Below, in pieces: positions 1-8,695 of a stretch of DNA of 64,000 bases (position 1 is its first letter; every line of letters starts with the position of its first letter). Origin of the DNA: Dehalobacterium sp040766325. Lineage in GTDB: Bacteria > Bacillota > Dehalobacteriia > Dehalobacteriales > Dehalobacteriaceae. The stretch lies in NCBI GenBank assembly GCA_040766325.1, contig JAXGQR010000001.1, positions 62,001-126,000 on the forward strand. The letters are read 5' to 3'. The position numbers and the translations under genes were made by a program. The notes beneath the pieces are model-generated. The model was not told where the DNA came from, ran no database searches, and worked only from the letters and a program-made list of their open reading frames with translations.

Positions 1-902
1 GTTTAACATTTATTCCTGTTATGATTGGCTTATTTGGCATGAGAGAATTTTTGCAGCAAATTGGTTCAGGAACATATAAATTTCAGGTAGAACAGAATGT
101 GGGTAGAATATTACCTAAATTGAGTGAAATTAAGAAACAGTTAGTAATTAGCTTAAGAGGGGGGTTAATAGGGACTTTTGTAGGGATTCTACCTGGCGCC
201 GGTGGGCCAATTGCCTCCTTCCTGTCATATGATACAACCCGCCGTTCCTCAAAACATCCGGAGAAATTCGGTACGGGAATTCCGGAAGGCTTAAGTGCAT
301 CTGAATCAGCTAATAACGGTGTGACCGGAGGAGCGTTAATACCTATGTTGACACTGGGCATTCCTGGTGACGGAGTAACTGCCATTATGCTGGGAGCATT
401 TATGGTACATAACATTAACCCGGGGCCAATGCTGTTTGCCAATAATCAAAGTCTAGTCTTTTCGATTTATGGCGGATTTGTCATAGCCAATATTTTAATG
501 CTTATCTTTGGTTTGGCTGGTGCAAAACTGTTTGCAAAAGTTTTGGATATACCCATGACGATATTACTACCATTTATTTCGATTTTAACAATTGTAGGAT
601 CTTTTTCCATTAGGAATACCACTACTGATGTGGTAATTATGTTGGCGTTGGGAGTATTAGGTTACGTGATGTCTGTTATAAAACTACCGGTAATGCCCAT
701 GGTATTGGGAGTCGTTCTAGGTCCCATTGCTGAGGCTAATTTAAGAGGTGCCTTATTAATAGCTAAAGGTAGTTGGCTCATATTTCTACAAAAACCAATT
801 AGTTTATCGTTATTAATTATTTCTGTGATTCTGGCGGCTTGGCCATTAATCAGTAAAAATCTATTACGCAAAAATAATGCGGAAAGACCCGTTGAAGACT
901 AA
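1..902 (+). CDS. tctA: Tripartite tricarboxylate transporter permease TctA (3' part, cut by window start)
   Basis: The large membrane subunit of a tripartite tricarboxylate (TTT) transporter, which imports carboxylates with a periplasmic/lipoprotein binding subunit. The reading frame is open from base 3 with no start in the window, so the gene begins upstream; about 300 of the usual ~500 residues are present. The visible part has the family's glycine/proline-rich loops (GTFVGILPGAGGPIASF and GIPGDGVTAIMLGAFM) followed by several hydrophobic spans and a short charged tail. A TctC-type binding protein follows after about 100 bp, so they are probably one operon. The small TctB subunit is not visible between them and may lie upstream. 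Identity is secure; the substrate is not shown by sequence. Confidence 0.9.
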   Translation, partial: LTFIPVMIGLFGMREFLQQIGSGTYKFQVEQNVGRILPKLSEIKKQLVISLRGGLIGTFVGILPGAGGPIASFLSYDTTRRSSKHPEKFGTGIPEGLSASESANNGVTGGALIPMLTLGIPGDGVTAIMLGAFMVHNINPGPMLFANNQSLVFSIYGGFVIANILMLIFGLAGAKLFAKVLDIPMTILLPFISILTIVGSFSIRNTTTDVVIMLALGVLGYVMSVIKLPVMPMVLGVVLGPIAEANLRGALLIAKGSWLIFLQKPISLSLLIISVILAAWPLISKNLLRKNNAERPVED

Positions 903-1004
903 GCCGTTAAATATGGACCAACATTGAAGGGGGTGGCAACTCTCGATACAGTGATCGAGTGAATGTGGTGAAGAAATTTTAACAATTTAAAGGAGGATAT
1001 CAAA

Positions 1005-2015
1005 ATGCTAAAAAACAAAAGAAAATGCATCCTTAATTCTATTCTTGTCAGCTTACTTATTTCTGTACTCTTATTTTCCGGATGCGGACAAAATACTGGA
1101 TCTCAAGAAGGGGCGGAAAATAAAACAGATAAATTTCCCAACAAGCCTGTTACTTTAATCGTACCTTATGATGCAGGTGGCGGATCAGATTTAACATCGA
1201 GAATGGTGGCTTCTATTGCTGAAAAAGAACTAGGGGTTCCTGTAACAATAGTAAACATGCCAGGTGGATCCGGAGCAACCGGATATGCTGAACTAAGAAA
1301 CAGAGAAGCTGACGGTTATACAATCCTTTCATGTACTTCTACTATTGAAACAATGAAACTGCTGGGTGTATTAGATTTTAATCACGAGGCTTTTGACATT
1401 GTTTCAGGATTTAACTATGAACCTGCTGCTATTGCTGTTAACGCAAAAATTGCAGAAGAAAAAGGGTGGAATACCTTTGCTGACTTTATAGAATACTGCA
1501 AACAACATCCAGGAGACGTTTCAATGGGGACATCTGCTGTTGGTGGTATTTGGAACATAGGTACCTTAGCTGCCCAGAGTGCAATAGGTGTTGAGTGGAA
1601 TGTTATTCCTGCTGGCGGCGGTGGCGCACAACCAATTGTACAAGCCGCAGGTGGACAAATAGAGGCAGTTACTGCCGGAACACTCGAAGTATATAATCAA
1701 GTAGAGGCTGGAACATTGAAGGTTCTAGGAATTATGTCAGATGAGCGGTTAGACACTTATCCTGATGCAGAGACATTAAAGGAAAATGGCTATGATGTAT
1801 CAATTACAACAACTAGATCAATTTTAGCTCCTAAAGGAGTTCCTCAAGAAAGATTAGAAGTTCTATATCAGGCTTTTTCGAAGGCATCATCAAGCGATGA
1901 GTATAAGGAATACTGCACATCTAAGGGTGCGGGCTATTTGTCTGATAACGGAGAAGATATGATGAAGTTTTACGATGAACAAAAAGAAGTTTTTTCTAAG
2001 GTTATTGTAAAATAA
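1005..2015 (+). CDS. tctC: TctC-family tricarboxylate transporter solute-binding lipoprotein
   Basis: Extracytoplasmic substrate-binding subunit of the TTT transporter, 336 residues, normal for the family. The N-terminus is a lipoprotein signal: basic residues, a hydrophobic stretch and the lipobox LFSGC with Cys near residue 27. The mature part shows the family sequence PVTLIVPYDAGGGSD and a later GGGAQPIVQAAGGQ loop. The start is supported by AAAGGAGG at 989-996. It lies between tctA and a LarA-like epimerase gene, suggesting the imported ligand is a hydroxy-carboxylate that the next genes process. That link is inference from gene order. Confidence 0.9.
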   Translation: MLKNKRKCILNSILVSLLISVLLFSGCGQNTGSQEGAENKTDKFPNKPVTLIVPYDAGGGSDLTSRMVASIAEKELGVPVTIVNMPGGSGATGYAELRNREADGYTILSCTSTIETMKLLGVLDFNHEAFDIVSGFNYEPAAIAVNAKIAEEKGWNTFADFIEYCKQHPGDVSMGTSAVGGIWNIGTLAAQSAIGVEWNVIPAGGGGAQPIVQAAGGQIEAVTAGTLEVYNQVEAGTLKVLGIMSDERLDTYPDAETLKENGYDVSITTTRSILAPKGVPQERLEVLYQAFSKASSSDEYKEYCTSKGAGYLSDNGEDMMKFYDEQKEVFSKVIVK

Positions 2016-2021
2016 TGTTTT

Positions 2022-2060
2022 AACCATCAGCCCAGGCTCCCAATGCCTGGGCTGATAGTT
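2022..2060 (+). other. Intercistronic hairpin between tctC and larA-like gene
   Basis: Arms 2026-2037 and 2045-2056 are perfect 12-base complements, extended by AAC/GTT beyond one mismatch, around a 7-base loop. No T-run follows, so it is not a classical Rho-independent terminator. A partial terminator or 3'-protecting stem that lets the binding protein be made in excess over the downstream enzymes is a plausible inference. Confidence 0.6.
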
Positions 2061-2082
2061 AACCAAAAGGAGAATAACGCCT

Positions 2083-3381
2083 ATGATAAAAATTCCTTTT
2101 GACAAAAAAGAAATTGAAATAGGAATTGACCAGAACAATCTACTGGGCATATTAGAGCCCAAAGCGAGAGCAGCGATACCTAATATCCAGGGAAAAATTA
2201 CGGAACTCTTAAATAAACCGGTTAATAGCAAACCATTATCCGAGGCTGTGCGGGGTAAAACAAAAATTTGTATTGTTGTTACTGATATGACACTGCCTTG
2301 TCCTGATGATCTTCTTTTACCATTGATTGTAAAAGAATTAGAGAAAGGTGGTATTAACAAAGAAAATATCACGATTTTAGTTGCCACCGGTCTCCACCGG
2401 CCTAATACAGATGATGAATTGATGACAAAGCTGGGTCGAGATATCTTTAATCAGATAAAGGTGGTAAATCATGTTGCATCTGATAAATCAAATTTAATAA
2501 ATTTAGGCGTAACAAGTTTGGGCTGTCCGATATGGGTGAATAAACTTGTCGTTAAAGCCGATTTTACTATTTGTACCGGTATTATCGAACCGCACTTCTT
2601 TGCTGGATTTAGTGGAGGGCGCAAAGGTGTATCCATAGGTGTTGCAGGTGAGGAAACAATTAAATTTGAACATGATCCTAAAGTATTCGACCACCCCAAA
2701 ACACGTATTGGGAACCTGGACGGTAATATATTTCACATAAATGCTATGGAAATTGCGAAAATTGCAGGTCTGAACTTTATTGTAAATGTAGTTCTTAATG
2801 GTGATGGAGAAATAGGCGGGGTGGTGGCCGGTGAGCCAGAGTCAGCATTTCATCAAGGTGTAGAAATTGCTCGGGAAATATACCAAGTAGAGATTGAAGA
2901 ACAAGCAGATATTGCCATTGCCGGAGTCGGTTATCCCAAAAGCACTAATTTATATCAGGGAACACGAGGTGCCAGTTGTATTGCATTTAGTCCTTATCCT
3001 GTCGTTAAAAAGGGAGGACTTGTTATCACTCCGATACCCGCGGAAGAGGGCCCAGGAGAAGGTCTGGGGGAACAAAGATTTTACGAAATCATGAAAAAAG
3101 CCCAGGATTTAGATTCTTTAATTGAGGATATAAAAATTAACGGTTACCCGGCAGGAGGGCAAAGAGCATATTTACTGGCCCTAACCTTAAAACACGCCGA
3201 ATTAGTAATAACCAATACCAAAGCACCTGCAGCAGTAGAAAATATGTTTATGAAAGCTATGCCTCGACTGGAAGATGCTTTAAAGTATGGTTTTGCACGG
3301 TATGGAAGTGATGCAAAAATAATTGTTTTACCCCAAAGCGTACAAGTTATGACTGTTAAGAGCGAACCGACATCAAAATAA
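2083..3381 (+). CDS. larA: LarA-family nickel-dependent 2-hydroxyacid racemase/epimerase (DUF2088)
   Basis: Cytoplasmic enzyme of the lactate racemase family, which interconverts 2-hydroxyacid stereoisomers using a nickel-pincer nucleotide. Family residues are visible: His105 in GLHRP, His171 and Lys181 in the EPHFFAGFSGGRKG block (the Lys tethers the cofactor) and His197 in FEHDP. All four sit exactly three positions before the H108, H174, K184 and H200 I recall for Lactobacillus LarA. Where the family usually reads DxTRP, this protein reads DMTLP (residues 68-72), losing the Arg recalled as binding the substrate carboxylate, so the substrate may not be lactate. It lies between the TctC binding protein and a GlcD/GlcF dehydrogenase. 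No larB, larC or larE cofactor genes are in the window. RBS AAAAGGAG precedes the ATG. Confidence 0.85.
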   Translation: MIKIPFDKKEIEIGIDQNNLLGILEPKARAAIPNIQGKITELLNKPVNSKPLSEAVRGKTKICIVVTDMTLPCPDDLLLPLIVKELEKGGINKENITILVATGLHRPNTDDELMTKLGRDIFNQIKVVNHVASDKSNLINLGVTSLGCPIWVNKLVVKADFTICTGIIEPHFFAGFSGGRKGVSIGVAGEETIKFEHDPKVFDHPKTRIGNLDGNIFHINAMEIAKIAGLNFIVNVVLNGDGEIGGVVAGEPESAFHQGVEIAREIYQVEIEEQADIAIAGVGYPKSTNLYQGTRGASCIAFSPYPVVKKGGLVITPIPAEEGPGEGLGEQRFYEIMKKAQDLDSLIEDIKINGYPAGGQRAYLLALTLKHAELVITNTKAPAAVENMFMKAMPRLEDALKYGFARYGSDAKIIVLPQSVQVMTVKSEPTSK

Positions 3382-3422
3382 ATTTTGGCGTTGATAAATA
3401 TTGAACCACGGGGGATGAGGAT

Positions 3423-4793
3423 TTGACATCTGATACCTTAAAAAAGATAAAAAAAATTGTCGGCAAAGAACATGTTTTAACCAGTATGGAGGAACGCATC
3501 TGCTACTCATATGACGGTACCTTTCAAAGGGGGATTCCTGAACTGGTAGTATTTCCTGCCAATGCAGAAGAAATAGCCGAAATATTAAAGCTTGCGAACC
3601 AAGAAAAAATCCCTGTTTATCCCAGAGGGGCGGGCACAGGACTCAGTGGAGGATCCGTTCCTGTGAACTCAGGCATAGCTTTAGTTTTAACACGTATGAA
3701 CAGGATTAAAGAGATCAACCCGGAAGATATGTTGGCTGTGGTCGAGGCGGGGGTTATTACAGAGTATCTGCATCAAGCAGCGGAGAAGGTGGGCTTATTT
3801 TATCCGCCGGATCCAGGCAGTCTCAAAACTTGTACTATGGGCGGCAATGTAGCGGAAAACGCTGGGGGACCAAGAGCTTTTAAATATGGGGTAACGAAGG
3901 ATTTTGTCCTGGGATTGGAAGTGGTCACGCCCCAGGGAGAAATTATGCATACCGGAGGGCGCACGGTAAAAAACGTTACCGGTTATGATTTAATGAGATT
4001 ACTAACCGGAAGCGAAGGAACCCTTGGTGTCATCACGGAAATAACAGTTCGTCTTTTGCCAAAGCCGAAAGAGAAAAGGACTGCCTTAGTGGTATTTGAT
4101 AAATTGGACGATGCGGCCTCGACGGTAACATCCATTATCTGCCAAGGAGTGATTCCCGCAACTTTGGAGTTAATGGATCAGCTCACGATCAGTTGTGTAG
4201 AAAAATATAATCATTTAGGGTTGCCTTTGGATGCGGAGGCAATTTTGTTAATCGAAGTGGATGGTGGTAAAAACCAAGTAGATGATGATATCAAGAGGGT
4301 TGAGGGGATTTGCCGTCAGAATAACTGCCGAAATATCCAGGTGGCTTCATTAGCTGAAGAAAGGGAAAAACTTTGGAAGGCCAGACGGGCTGTTTCTTCG
4401 GCTATTGTACAATTAAAGCCTACCAAGATTTCTGAAGATGCCACGGTGCCCAGAAGCAAAATTCCGGAAATGATCAAAAGGTTACGGGAAATTGCTGCTG
4501 AATATAATTTGTATCTACCTGTATTCGGGCATGCGGGGGATGGAAATTTGCATCCCAACATTATTGCAGATAAAAATGATAAAGAAGAAATGGAACGGGT
4601 GGAAAAGGCAGTGGCTGAAATATTCCGCGTCGCATTGGAATTACGGGGGACTTTATCAGGAGAACATGGTATTGGCATGATGAAAAAGCCTTACTTGGAG
4701 TGGGAACTTGGAGAAGTCGGAATTAACTATTTAAAGGCCATCAAGCAGGCCGTAGATCCTAATAATATTCTCAACCCGGGAAAGATTATTTAG
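3423..4793 (+). CDS. glcD: GlcD-like FAD-binding 2-hydroxyacid dehydrogenase subunit
   Basis: Flavoprotein of the glycolate oxidase GlcD / D-lactate dehydrogenase family (VAO/PCMH fold), 456 residues. The N-terminal FAD-binding domain contains PRGAGTGLSGGSVP near residue 70 and the PPDPGS...GGNVAENAGG loop near 130-145. The C-terminal domain ends with FGHAGDGNLHPN and GEHGIGMMKKPYL, typical of the family. A TTG start at 3423 follows a GGGATGAGG ribosome site. The stop is directly followed by the GTG of the Fe-S partner, so the two are translationally linked. It should oxidise the 2-hydroxyacid delivered by the TTT transporter and epimerase to the 2-oxoacid. The exact substrate is not determined. 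Confidence 0.88.
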   Translation: MTSDTLKKIKKIVGKEHVLTSMEERICYSYDGTFQRGIPELVVFPANAEEIAEILKLANQEKIPVYPRGAGTGLSGGSVPVNSGIALVLTRMNRIKEINPEDMLAVVEAGVITEYLHQAAEKVGLFYPPDPGSLKTCTMGGNVAENAGGPRAFKYGVTKDFVLGLEVVTPQGEIMHTGGRTVKNVTGYDLMRLLTGSEGTLGVITEITVRLLPKPKEKRTALVVFDKLDDAASTVTSIICQGVIPATLELMDQLTISCVEKYNHLGLPLDAEAILLIEVDGGKNQVDDDIKRVEGICRQNNCRNIQVASLAEEREKLWKARRAVSSAIVQLKPTKISEDATVPRSKIPEMIKRLREIAAEYNLYLPVFGHAGDGNLHPNIIADKNDKEEMERVEKAVAEIFRVALELRGTLSGEHGIGMMKKPYLEWELGEVGINYLKAIKQAVDPNNILNPGKII

Positions 4794-6041
4794 GTGAAAG
4801 ATATGAATAAAAACGATTATGAAGGTTTAAATAAATGCAGCCGATGTGGCGGCTGTCAGGCACATTGCCCTATATTTGCCGCAACAGGAATGGAACCATA
4901 TGTAGCTCGTGGCAAAGTAGAGCTACTGGAAAATTTACAGTTAGATGAGCTCAAATGGAATGATAAATTAGCAGATATATTCTCGATGTGCTTGTTGTGC
5001 GGTGCATGTGCTGATAACTGTCCTAACGGAGTACAAGGCGACAAGCTGGTGATGGCAGCAAGACAGGAGCTGGTTGCTGCCGGGAAATTGCATATTATTA
5101 AGAAAAATATCTTTCAGCATCTGTTAAAACATAACGGTCGGTTAAATGCTTTAGGAAAATTTATGTATCTCTATCAAAAGACCGGGATGCAGAAGCTGGT
5201 ACGGGCGAGTAAAATCTTAAATCTCATGCCTCTGGATTTAGCTAAAATTGAGACGATACTGCCTCCTTTTGCCGGTGAGCCCTTCCGCAAAAAGGTTCCA
5301 TACAGAAATACCGTGGATAAGCCCCGTTTGAAAGTAGCATATTTTACAGGATGTGTTACCAATCTAATTAATCATAATGTAGGTTACAGTATTTTAAAGT
5401 TAATGAAGGCCAATGGAGTTGAGACGATTATTCCTAATCAATGCTGCTGTGGAGTACCGGCTTTTGCCAGCGGTGATTTTGCAACAGGAAAAGTTCTTGG
5501 TACGCAGAATATAAAAGTGTTTATGCAGGAAGATGTCGATTATATTATCTTTGATTGTGCTAGTTGTCTTTCTACGTGGCTGGATTATCCGGAATATTTA
5601 GAGAGTAAAGACGCCGAGAAACTTTCCGGAAAATTGATGGACGTTAATCGTTTCCTAGTTGAAGTTTTGGATATTAAATTAGCACCTCAAGAGATGGGAG
5701 TAAAGGTAACATACCATGATCCTTGTCATTTAAAACGCACAGAGAATGGAAAGTCAGCGCCACGGGAACTTATTAAACGATTAAGCCCTGCTTATGAATA
5801 TGTGGAAATGGGCTTGGCAGATCGGTGTTGTGGATCGGCAGGGTCTTTTAATATTAGCCATTATAGTATTTCTCAGAAGGTTGCTGACAAAAAAGTAGTG
5901 TCGATTCTGGAAAGCGGAGCAGAAATGGTAACTTCAGCTTGCCCCTCCTGTATGATGCAGTTGTCCCATGCTTTAAAAAATTCCAATAATAATGTGCCCG
6001 TAAAGCATCTCGTAGAACTTGCTGCCGGGTGTTTAAAATAA
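4794..6041 (+). CDS. glcF: GlcF-like Fe-S subunit of 2-hydroxyacid dehydrogenase
   Basis: Electron-transfer partner of the preceding flavoprotein, 415 residues. Two 4Fe-4S motifs lie at the N-terminus: Cys15/18/21 with Cys25, and Cys66/69/72 with Cys76. Two cysteine-rich CCG domains follow (CCCGVPAFASGDF, then CCGSAGSF), the architecture of GlcF and heterodisulfide-reductase-type proteins. The GTG at 4794 abuts the glcD stop; an ATG at 4803 is an alternative start. Electrons probably pass from FAD through these clusters to the membrane quinone pool or another carrier; the acceptor is inference. Confidence 0.88.
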   Translation: MKDMNKNDYEGLNKCSRCGGCQAHCPIFAATGMEPYVARGKVELLENLQLDELKWNDKLADIFSMCLLCGACADNCPNGVQGDKLVMAARQELVAAGKLHIIKKNIFQHLLKHNGRLNALGKFMYLYQKTGMQKLVRASKILNLMPLDLAKIETILPPFAGEPFRKKVPYRNTVDKPRLKVAYFTGCVTNLINHNVGYSILKLMKANGVETIIPNQCCCGVPAFASGDFATGKVLGTQNIKVFMQEDVDYIIFDCASCLSTWLDYPEYLESKDAEKLSGKLMDVNRFLVEVLDIKLAPQEMGVKVTYHDPCHLKRTENGKSAPRELIKRLSPAYEYVEMGLADRCCGSAGSFNISHYSISQKVADKKVVSILESGAEMVTSACPSCMMQLSHALKNSNNNVPVKHLVELAAGCLK

Positions 6042-6074
6042 AAGGCGTCGAAACCTTTTAAAAGGAAGAACACG

Positions 6075-7439
6075 ATGATGATAAAAAGAATTCCTAATTT
6101 AATTATTTTGGGTATAGCCATGATCTATTTATTAAAATCATTGATAGCCGTGGAACTTTTAGAGACCTTATTAACAGTGACCGTTGCCGGCGGATTAGTT
6201 TTGTGCTTGATCTTTGCCAGGGGAATTAATGGGATTGTTTCATATGTATTATTTTTTATGTCTTTGATACTGCTAATAACCTTTCATGCGCCATGGGAAG
6301 TCTGGATGGTAGCTCTCAAAAAGAATGTCAGCCTAATCGTATTATATGTGCTCGTGCCGTTTTTAAGTTTCCCTCTGTACTATGGAGAGTATATTCCCGC
6401 ATTTAATCAGTTGTTTACAAAATATATCTATAATAAAAACCGGCTTTATATCGTAACATCATTGTTGACATCGATACTTGCCATCGTGGCCAGTATCGGC
6501 GCCCAGCACATTGTCAATACTCTAGTTACCCCAATGAAAAGACATATCAAGGTTATCGCCACTGGAATGACCAGAGGTTATATTTGTGCCATGTGCTGGG
6601 CTCCAAGCATGATTCCTATGATCGTGGTGATGAATTATACCGGAGCGTCTTGGAAAAGTTTATTTCCCGGCGCTTTTTTCATTGCCGCCTGTCTATGGTT
6701 ATTAGGATTTTGCATGGAATTAGTTAATAGGGGAGGCAAGTATCAAGAAAATCACCAAGAAAATAAATTTTCAAATAGTGAAGACAATTACTTTTGGAGA
6801 AAATTAATAGAATTTGGGTTAATTATTATCCTGTTTATTGCAACTATTTTTTTCACGCAATATTTTACGGAAATAGATGTTTTTGCTGTTGTAGCGATGA
6901 TATCGATGCTTATTTCATTATTATGGTCTGCATATCTCAGGAGTATTGACCAGTTTTTGGCGAAAAGCAAGGAGTACATTAGTCAAATCTTTTCCTTTTC
7001 CAGAAATGAGATTTTTTTGTTTTGGGTAGTTGGTTTTTTTGGAGTCTCCCTAGATTACGCTGGGTTTGGCAACGTAATTGTAGAATTGCTGGAAAAGATA
7101 TCCGGAGGTAATCCCTTTCTGCTTCTCATCAGCATGATAGTTTTAATTTCTTTGACTTGCTTGGTCGGAGCACATCCTATGATCCCCGCCATAGCTATAG
7201 CGGGAAGTGTCAACCCGGTGGAATTTGGGTTTTCAAAAGAATTATTTTCTTTAGTCCTGATAAGCGGATGGGTGTTGGGATCGGTGGTCTCTCCTTTATC
7301 TACGAATAATATTTCTGCTGCCGGACTGCTGGGGATCAAAACCTTCGACATTAGTTTCCGGTGGAATATGGTATATGGAATGGTATCTATTTTGGCCACG
7401 GTAATTATTCTTTTAGTTTTCAGGGAACTTGGCCTATGA
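6075..7439 (+). CDS. Polytopic membrane carrier of ion-transporter type (unassigned family)
   Basis: A 454-residue integral membrane protein with about a dozen hydrophobic spans and two longer hydrophilic loops near residues 220-240 and 295-310. Gly/Pro-rich intramembrane segments (SIGAQHIVNTLVTP, CWAPSMIPMI, GAHPMIPAIAIAG, VVSPLSTNNISAAGLLG) resemble the helical hairpins of DctM/GntP/DUF401-type secondary carriers; I cannot assign a named family. It begins 33 bp after the Fe-S subunit, so it is likely the last gene of the hydroxy-acid operon and may carry a substrate or product. RBS AAAAGGAAG precedes the ATG. Confidence 0.6.
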   Translation: MMIKRIPNLIILGIAMIYLLKSLIAVELLETLLTVTVAGGLVLCLIFARGINGIVSYVLFFMSLILLITFHAPWEVWMVALKKNVSLIVLYVLVPFLSFPLYYGEYIPAFNQLFTKYIYNKNRLYIVTSLLTSILAIVASIGAQHIVNTLVTPMKRHIKVIATGMTRGYICAMCWAPSMIPMIVVMNYTGASWKSLFPGAFFIAACLWLLGFCMELVNRGGKYQENHQENKFSNSEDNYFWRKLIEFGLIIILFIATIFFTQYFTEIDVFAVVAMISMLISLLWSAYLRSIDQFLAKSKEYISQIFSFSRNEIFLFWVVGFFGVSLDYAGFGNVIVELLEKISGGNPFLLLISMIVLISLTCLVGAHPMIPAIAIAGSVNPVEFGFSKELFSLVLISGWVLGSVVSPLSTNNISAAGLLGIKTFDISFRWNMVYGMVSILATVIILLVFRELGL

Positions 7440-7550
7440 AATGCAAAGAAGCGGGCGCTATTTAAACTAGCTTTATGGTTGGATTAAAGTGCAACAGGTT
7501 CAATGGAATATTTTGGTGGTTGATAAATTGATTACCCTGCTGTATTATAT

Positions 7551-7586
7551 ATTTAGATATTTAGATGATTATCTAAATATCTAAAT
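7551..7586. promoter_or_regulatory. Perfect 16-bp inverted repeat, probable SdpR-type operator
   Basis: Left arm 7551-7566 (ATTTAGATATTTAGAT) and right arm 7571-7586 are exact reverse complements separated by GATT. It lies 65 bp before an ArsR/SdpR-like gene in an AT-rich promoter region. ArsR-family autorepressors bind such AT-rich dyads, so autoregulation is the likely role, by inference. Confidence 0.7.
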
Positions 7587-7650
7587 ACATAAATGTATAA
7601 ATATTTAAAAGTCTGATTCATGAATCTAATAAAAAGGTGGTGGTAGGGCC

Positions 7651-7935
7651 ATGACTATGAATGACACATTTAAGGCTCTGTCAGATAAAACCCGCCGACA
7701 GATTATTAACCTGTTGAAGGAAAAGGATTTAACAGCCGGTGAAATCGCGGAACATTTCCAGATTTCAAAGCCCTCCATATCTCATCATCTAAATGTACTT
7801 AAACAGTCTCATCTGGTGATGGATGAAAGGCAGGGACAAAACATAATCTATTCTTTGAATGCCACGGTTTTTGAAGAATTAATGAGCTGGTTTCTTAACA
7901 TCATAGGATCCCAAAAAGAGAAAGGAGATGAATAA
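7651..7935 (+). CDS. sdpR: ArsR-family autorepressor, SdpR-like
   Basis: Small winged-helix repressor of 94 residues. FKALSDKTRRQIINLLKEKD, the recognition helix region ISKPSISHHLNVLKQ and the wing ending IIYSLNATV closely follow the pattern of Bacillus subtilis SdpR. There are no metal-binding cysteines of the classical ArsR/SmtB type. It starts at ATG 7651 after AAAAAGGTGGTGG; ATG 7657 is an alternative. The next gene, an SdpI-like membrane protein, starts 5 bp later, as in the sdpRI operon, where membrane-sequestered SdpR relieves repression. No sdpC toxin gene lies in the window. Confidence 0.88.
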   Translation: MTMNDTFKALSDKTRRQIINLLKEKDLTAGEIAEHFQISKPSISHHLNVLKQSHLVMDERQGQNIIYSLNATVFEELMSWFLNIIGSQKEKGDE

Positions 7936-7940
7936 TTGAT

Positions 7941-8594
7941 ATGAATATTTTGAAAAAATACTTCAAAACGGACTGGCCGCTGTTTTTATTGATTGCCTTG
8001 TCTTTTGCCCTGGGTCTGTACGTATATCCAATGCTGCCAGATCAGGTACCCAGTCACTGGAACTTTAGCGGTGAAGTTGATGGATATTCCTCACCCTTTT
8101 GGGGAGCGTTCGGCATACCGTTAATGATTTTAGGTTTTAATATTCTATTTTATGTTTTGCCGATGATTGATCCGAAAAGGAAAAACTATGAAAAATTTAC
8201 GCGCTCTTATTCTATTTTGAAATACACGCTGATTATTTTCTTTTTCCTGCTTTATATTGCCACGATTGGTTTCAGCCTAGGGTACCCAATTAATATTAAC
8301 CGGTTGGTACCTATGAGTTTGGCGATCCTATTCATTATTTTAGGGAATTATATCTCCACCGTGCGTCATAACTATTTTGTGGGGTTCAAAACTCCCTGGA
8401 CTTTAGCGAATGAGAAAGTATGGATCAGGACTCACCGCATTGGCGGAAAGCTTTGGGTATTCTCCGGTCTCATTGGTCTTATTGCCCAAATTTTCTTTCC
8501 AGTTTGGGGCAGTATAACTACGCTGGTATTGATTATCGGCTCCGCTATCTTCACAACGGTATATTCCTGGTGGTACTATCAAAAGATTAATTAA
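7941..8594 (+). CDS. sdpI: SdpI-family membrane immunity/signalling protein
   Basis: A 217-residue membrane protein with about six hydrophobic spans. The N-terminal part has the DUF1648 signature (LPDQVPSHWNFSGEVDGY), and the C-terminal half has the SdpI motif GFKTPWTLANEKVW followed by RTHRIGGKLWV. In B. subtilis SdpI gives immunity to the SdpC toxin and captures SdpR at the membrane. An AAAGGAG site lies just before the ATG, at the end of the sdpR-like gene. Function as an immunity protein is from family knowledge; the partner toxin is unknown. Confidence 0.85.
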   Translation: MNILKKYFKTDWPLFLLIALSFALGLYVYPMLPDQVPSHWNFSGEVDGYSSPFWGAFGIPLMILGFNILFYVLPMIDPKRKNYEKFTRSYSILKYTLIIFFFLLYIATIGFSLGYPININRLVPMSLAILFIILGNYISTVRHNYFVGFKTPWTLANEKVWIRTHRIGGKLWVFSGLIGLIAQIFFPVWGSITTLVLIIGSAIFTTVYSWWYYQKIN

Positions 8595-8596
8595 CA

Positions 8597-8676
8597 TTGT
8601 CAGGGGGACGGGATTGTCAGGGGGACGGGGTATAGTGACATAAAAATGTTGTCACCACCCCCGTCCCCCTGACAAT
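8597..8676. repeat. GGGGACGG-type extragenic inverted repeat between convergent genes
   Basis: Two tandem left arms (8597-8612 and 8613-8630, each containing TTGTCAGGGGGACGGG) face a right arm at 8659-8676. Inside, TGACA and TGTCA form a further stem. The structure separates the convergent sdpI-like gene and a minus-strand permease gene and could end transcription both ways. Related sequences occur near 12.6, 15.4, 15.7, 35.2, 56.7, 60.6 and 62.9 kb. Confidence 0.75.
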
Positions 8677-8695
8677 CCTGTGAGCTTTATTTTTT

